The position numbers were made by a program, and so were the translations under genes. From positions 1-5,864 of the forward strand of contig CALGYU010000061.1 of NCBI GenBank assembly GCA_937934685.1: DNA of 5,864 nucleotides. The letters are read 5' to 3'. The notes under the pieces are model-generated. The model was not told the origin of the DNA. It saw nothing but the letters and a program-made list of their open reading frames with translations, and ran no database searches. Shown in pieces: positions 4,470 to 5,864 of the stretch. This DNA comes from an uncultured Acholeplasma sp. GTDB taxonomy: Bacteria > Bacillota_I > Bacilli_A > Acholeplasmatales > Acholeplasmataceae. The stretch's first letter is position 1, and every line of letters begins with the position of its first letter.

Positions 4470-5864
4470 ATGAGTCAAAAAAAAGCTGTCGGGTATTTAC
4501 CAGACCAAAAGCCTAGTTTAGGTAAAGGTTTATTGTTTGCATTGCAACAATTTTTAGTCATGCTGCCTGCTACTGTGTTAGCAGCAATTATTATGAATAG
4601 TAGAGGTTTAGAGATTTATAGTATTCCTGCTGCTGTGTTTGCAAGTGGTTTTGCCACTATTGGGTTTTTATTAATTACTAGAGGAAAGATTCCTTTGTAT
4701 TATGGGTCTAGTTTCTCCTATATTCCAGCGGTTGCGATTATTACCACTAAGTTTGCTAATGTGAGTGCGGATACTGTTTTTGGAGCAATCATGGTTGCTT
4801 CTATCATCTCAGGTTTAATGAGTATCGGTGCTGGATTACTAATTAAGTATTTTGGAAAAGAAAAAATTGATAAAATATTGCCTGGTCATATTACTGGAAT
4901 GATTGCTATGATCATTGGGTTATCATTAGCAGGTAATACAATGAGTGGTATTTTAAATATTAGTGCGGATAAAGTAGATTGGTTATCGGTTTTAGTAGCA
5001 ATCATCACTTTCCTTACCATTACTATTTTAACGGTTGTTTTGAAAAAAGGGTTTATTAGTCAAGTACCTATTTTAATTGGTATCGGCGTTGGCGTGGTTT
5101 TCTCTTATTTAATTTATGTTCCAAGTTTAAATAGTGAGTTAGGTTACTTTCAAGCGATTGGTGACTATGTGGTTCATCTAGATGCTGGTAAGGTAGGATT
5201 GTTTGATCACATGCCTTGGAATACTTTACCTGCTGCGTTTAAAGAGCCTAGCATTATTTTAACAGCTGTTCTAGCTATTTTCCCAATCGCTTTTGCTACC
5301 ATTCCAGAATCTGCAGCTCACGTTAATCAAGTGGATTTATACGTTAATAACTTAGCTGCCGAAATGGGTGTAGAAAAAAATTATGACATTAAAAATGAGT
5401 TAGACACAAACCTTATCGGAGATGGATGTGCAGATATTATTGCGGTTTTACTAGGTGGTCCTGCTGGAACGAATTATGGTGAAAACGTTAGTGCTTCTGC
5501 GGTTACTAAAAACTTCTCTTCTTATGTTTTTGGTTTAACAGGTATCATTGCGATTATTGTGGGTGTTTTACTGCATTTAGCGGGTAATATTAATATCAGT
5601 CAAATATTGACCAATCCAGTTATTCAAGGTGTTTCTTTATACTTGTTTGGTGCTATCGCGGTTCAAGGGATTGCGTTAATGATTGAGAAAAAGATTAATG
5701 TGTTTGATCCTAAAGTGGTTGCAGTTATGGCCTTTATCGCTATTGTAGGATTGGGTGTTTCTGAAATACCGGTGACTGCTTCGTTTGTTTTACCTGGTAT
5801 AGGGATTGCGGCATTTGGTGGTATTTTGCTTAACTTGCTTTTAAACTTCTTAGAAAAACTAACT
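4470..5864 (+). CDS. pyrP: Uracil permease, NCS2/NAT family (3' end at window edge)
   Basis: This inner-membrane transporter probably imports uracil by proton symport. The frame is open for 465 codons to the last base, so the stop lies outside. A short hydrophilic N-terminus leads to the first membrane segment, FALQQFLVMLPATVLAAI (23-40), matching the start of UraA-type permeases. The protein is hydrophobic throughout, as expected for the 14-helix UraA fold. Substrate-site blocks are present: YGSSFSYIP (78-86); IPESAAH with Glu280 and His284, which line up with the E-x3-H pair of UraA; and GGPAGTNYGENVSASA with Glu338-Asn339, the conserved NAT-type GEN motif. At 465 or more residues it is longer than E. 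coli UraA (429). The family also includes xanthine/urate carriers, so sequence alone leaves some doubt. The PyrR attenuator in its leader and the neighbouring pyrR strongly favour uracil. Confidence 0.95.
   Translation, partial: MSQKKAVGYLPDQKPSLGKGLLFALQQFLVMLPATVLAAIIMNSRGLEIYSIPAAVFASGFATIGFLLITRGKIPLYYGSSFSYIPAVAIITTKFANVSADTVFGAIMVASIISGLMSIGAGLLIKYFGKEKIDKILPGHITGMIAMIIGLSLAGNTMSGILNISADKVDWLSVLVAIITFLTITILTVVLKKGFISQVPILIGIGVGVVFSYLIYVPSLNSELGYFQAIGDYVVHLDAGKVGLFDHMPWNTLPAAFKEPSIILTAVLAIFPIAFATIPESAAHVNQVDLYVNNLAAEMGVEKNYDIKNELDTNLIGDGCADIIAVLLGGPAGTNYGENVSASAVTKNFSSYVFGLTGIIAIIVGVLLHLAGNINISQILTNPVIQGVSLYLFGAIAVQGIALMIEKKINVFDPKVVAVMAFIAIVGLGVSEIPVTASFVLPGIGIAAFGGILLNLLLNFLEKLT

Noticed and set aside
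1..5864. UGA=Trp genetic code of mycoplasmas
   Set aside because: All Trp codons read in the two edge-spanning genes are TGG, and the other long genes translate fully under the standard code at normal family lengths.

Overview
This is an AT-rich window with compact gene packing and Gram-positive-style Shine-Dalgarno (SD) and sigma-A-type promoter signals. It looks like a low-GC Firmicute or a Mollicute relative. Every Trp codon I read in the two edge-spanning genes is TGG, every visible stop is TAA, and all genes read cleanly in the standard code. That argues against a UGA=Trp mycoplasma and is compatible with an Acholeplasma-like or Firmicute lineage. The assignment is an inference, not a proof.

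Layout, read from right to left because most genes are on the minus strand. (a) At 4274-4469 two genes diverge. pyrR, for the UMP-sensing RNA-binding attenuation regulator and uracil phosphoribosyltransferase, runs left. A uracil permease gene (pyrP, NCS2/NAT family) runs right and leaves the window still open. The pyrP leader holds a complete PyrR attenuator: a PyrR-binding loop with the CNGNGA-type hexaloop, an antiterminator pairing, and a strong intrinsic terminator before the SD. (b) Left of pyrR, a near-consensus promoter and a leader of about 80 nt, with mutually exclusive pairings around the SD, drive rplM-rpsI (ribosomal proteins L13 and S9). That unit ends at a perfect-stem terminator. 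(c) gltX (glutamyl-tRNA synthetase) has its own promoter and encodes an unusually compact 443-residue enzyme. (d) Only 10 bases after gltX, with its SD overlapping the gltX stop codon, begins a gene for a surface lipoprotein. It has a fibronectin-III-like region and GLUG-type beta-helix repeats, and it runs off the left edge.

How the parts work together: PyrR and PyrP form a small pyrimidine-salvage circuit. Uracil enters through PyrP, UPRTase converts it to UMP, and UMP-bound PyrR should shut off pyrP by favouring the terminator. rplM-rpsI and gltX are translation genes. The lipoprotein appears to depend on gltX transcription, since no separate promoter is visible in front of it. No mobile element, CRISPR array, tRNA or rRNA was seen. 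The points most worth a second look are the attenuator with an extra long-range pairing, the shortened GltX, the gltX-lipoprotein coupling, and the rplM leader.
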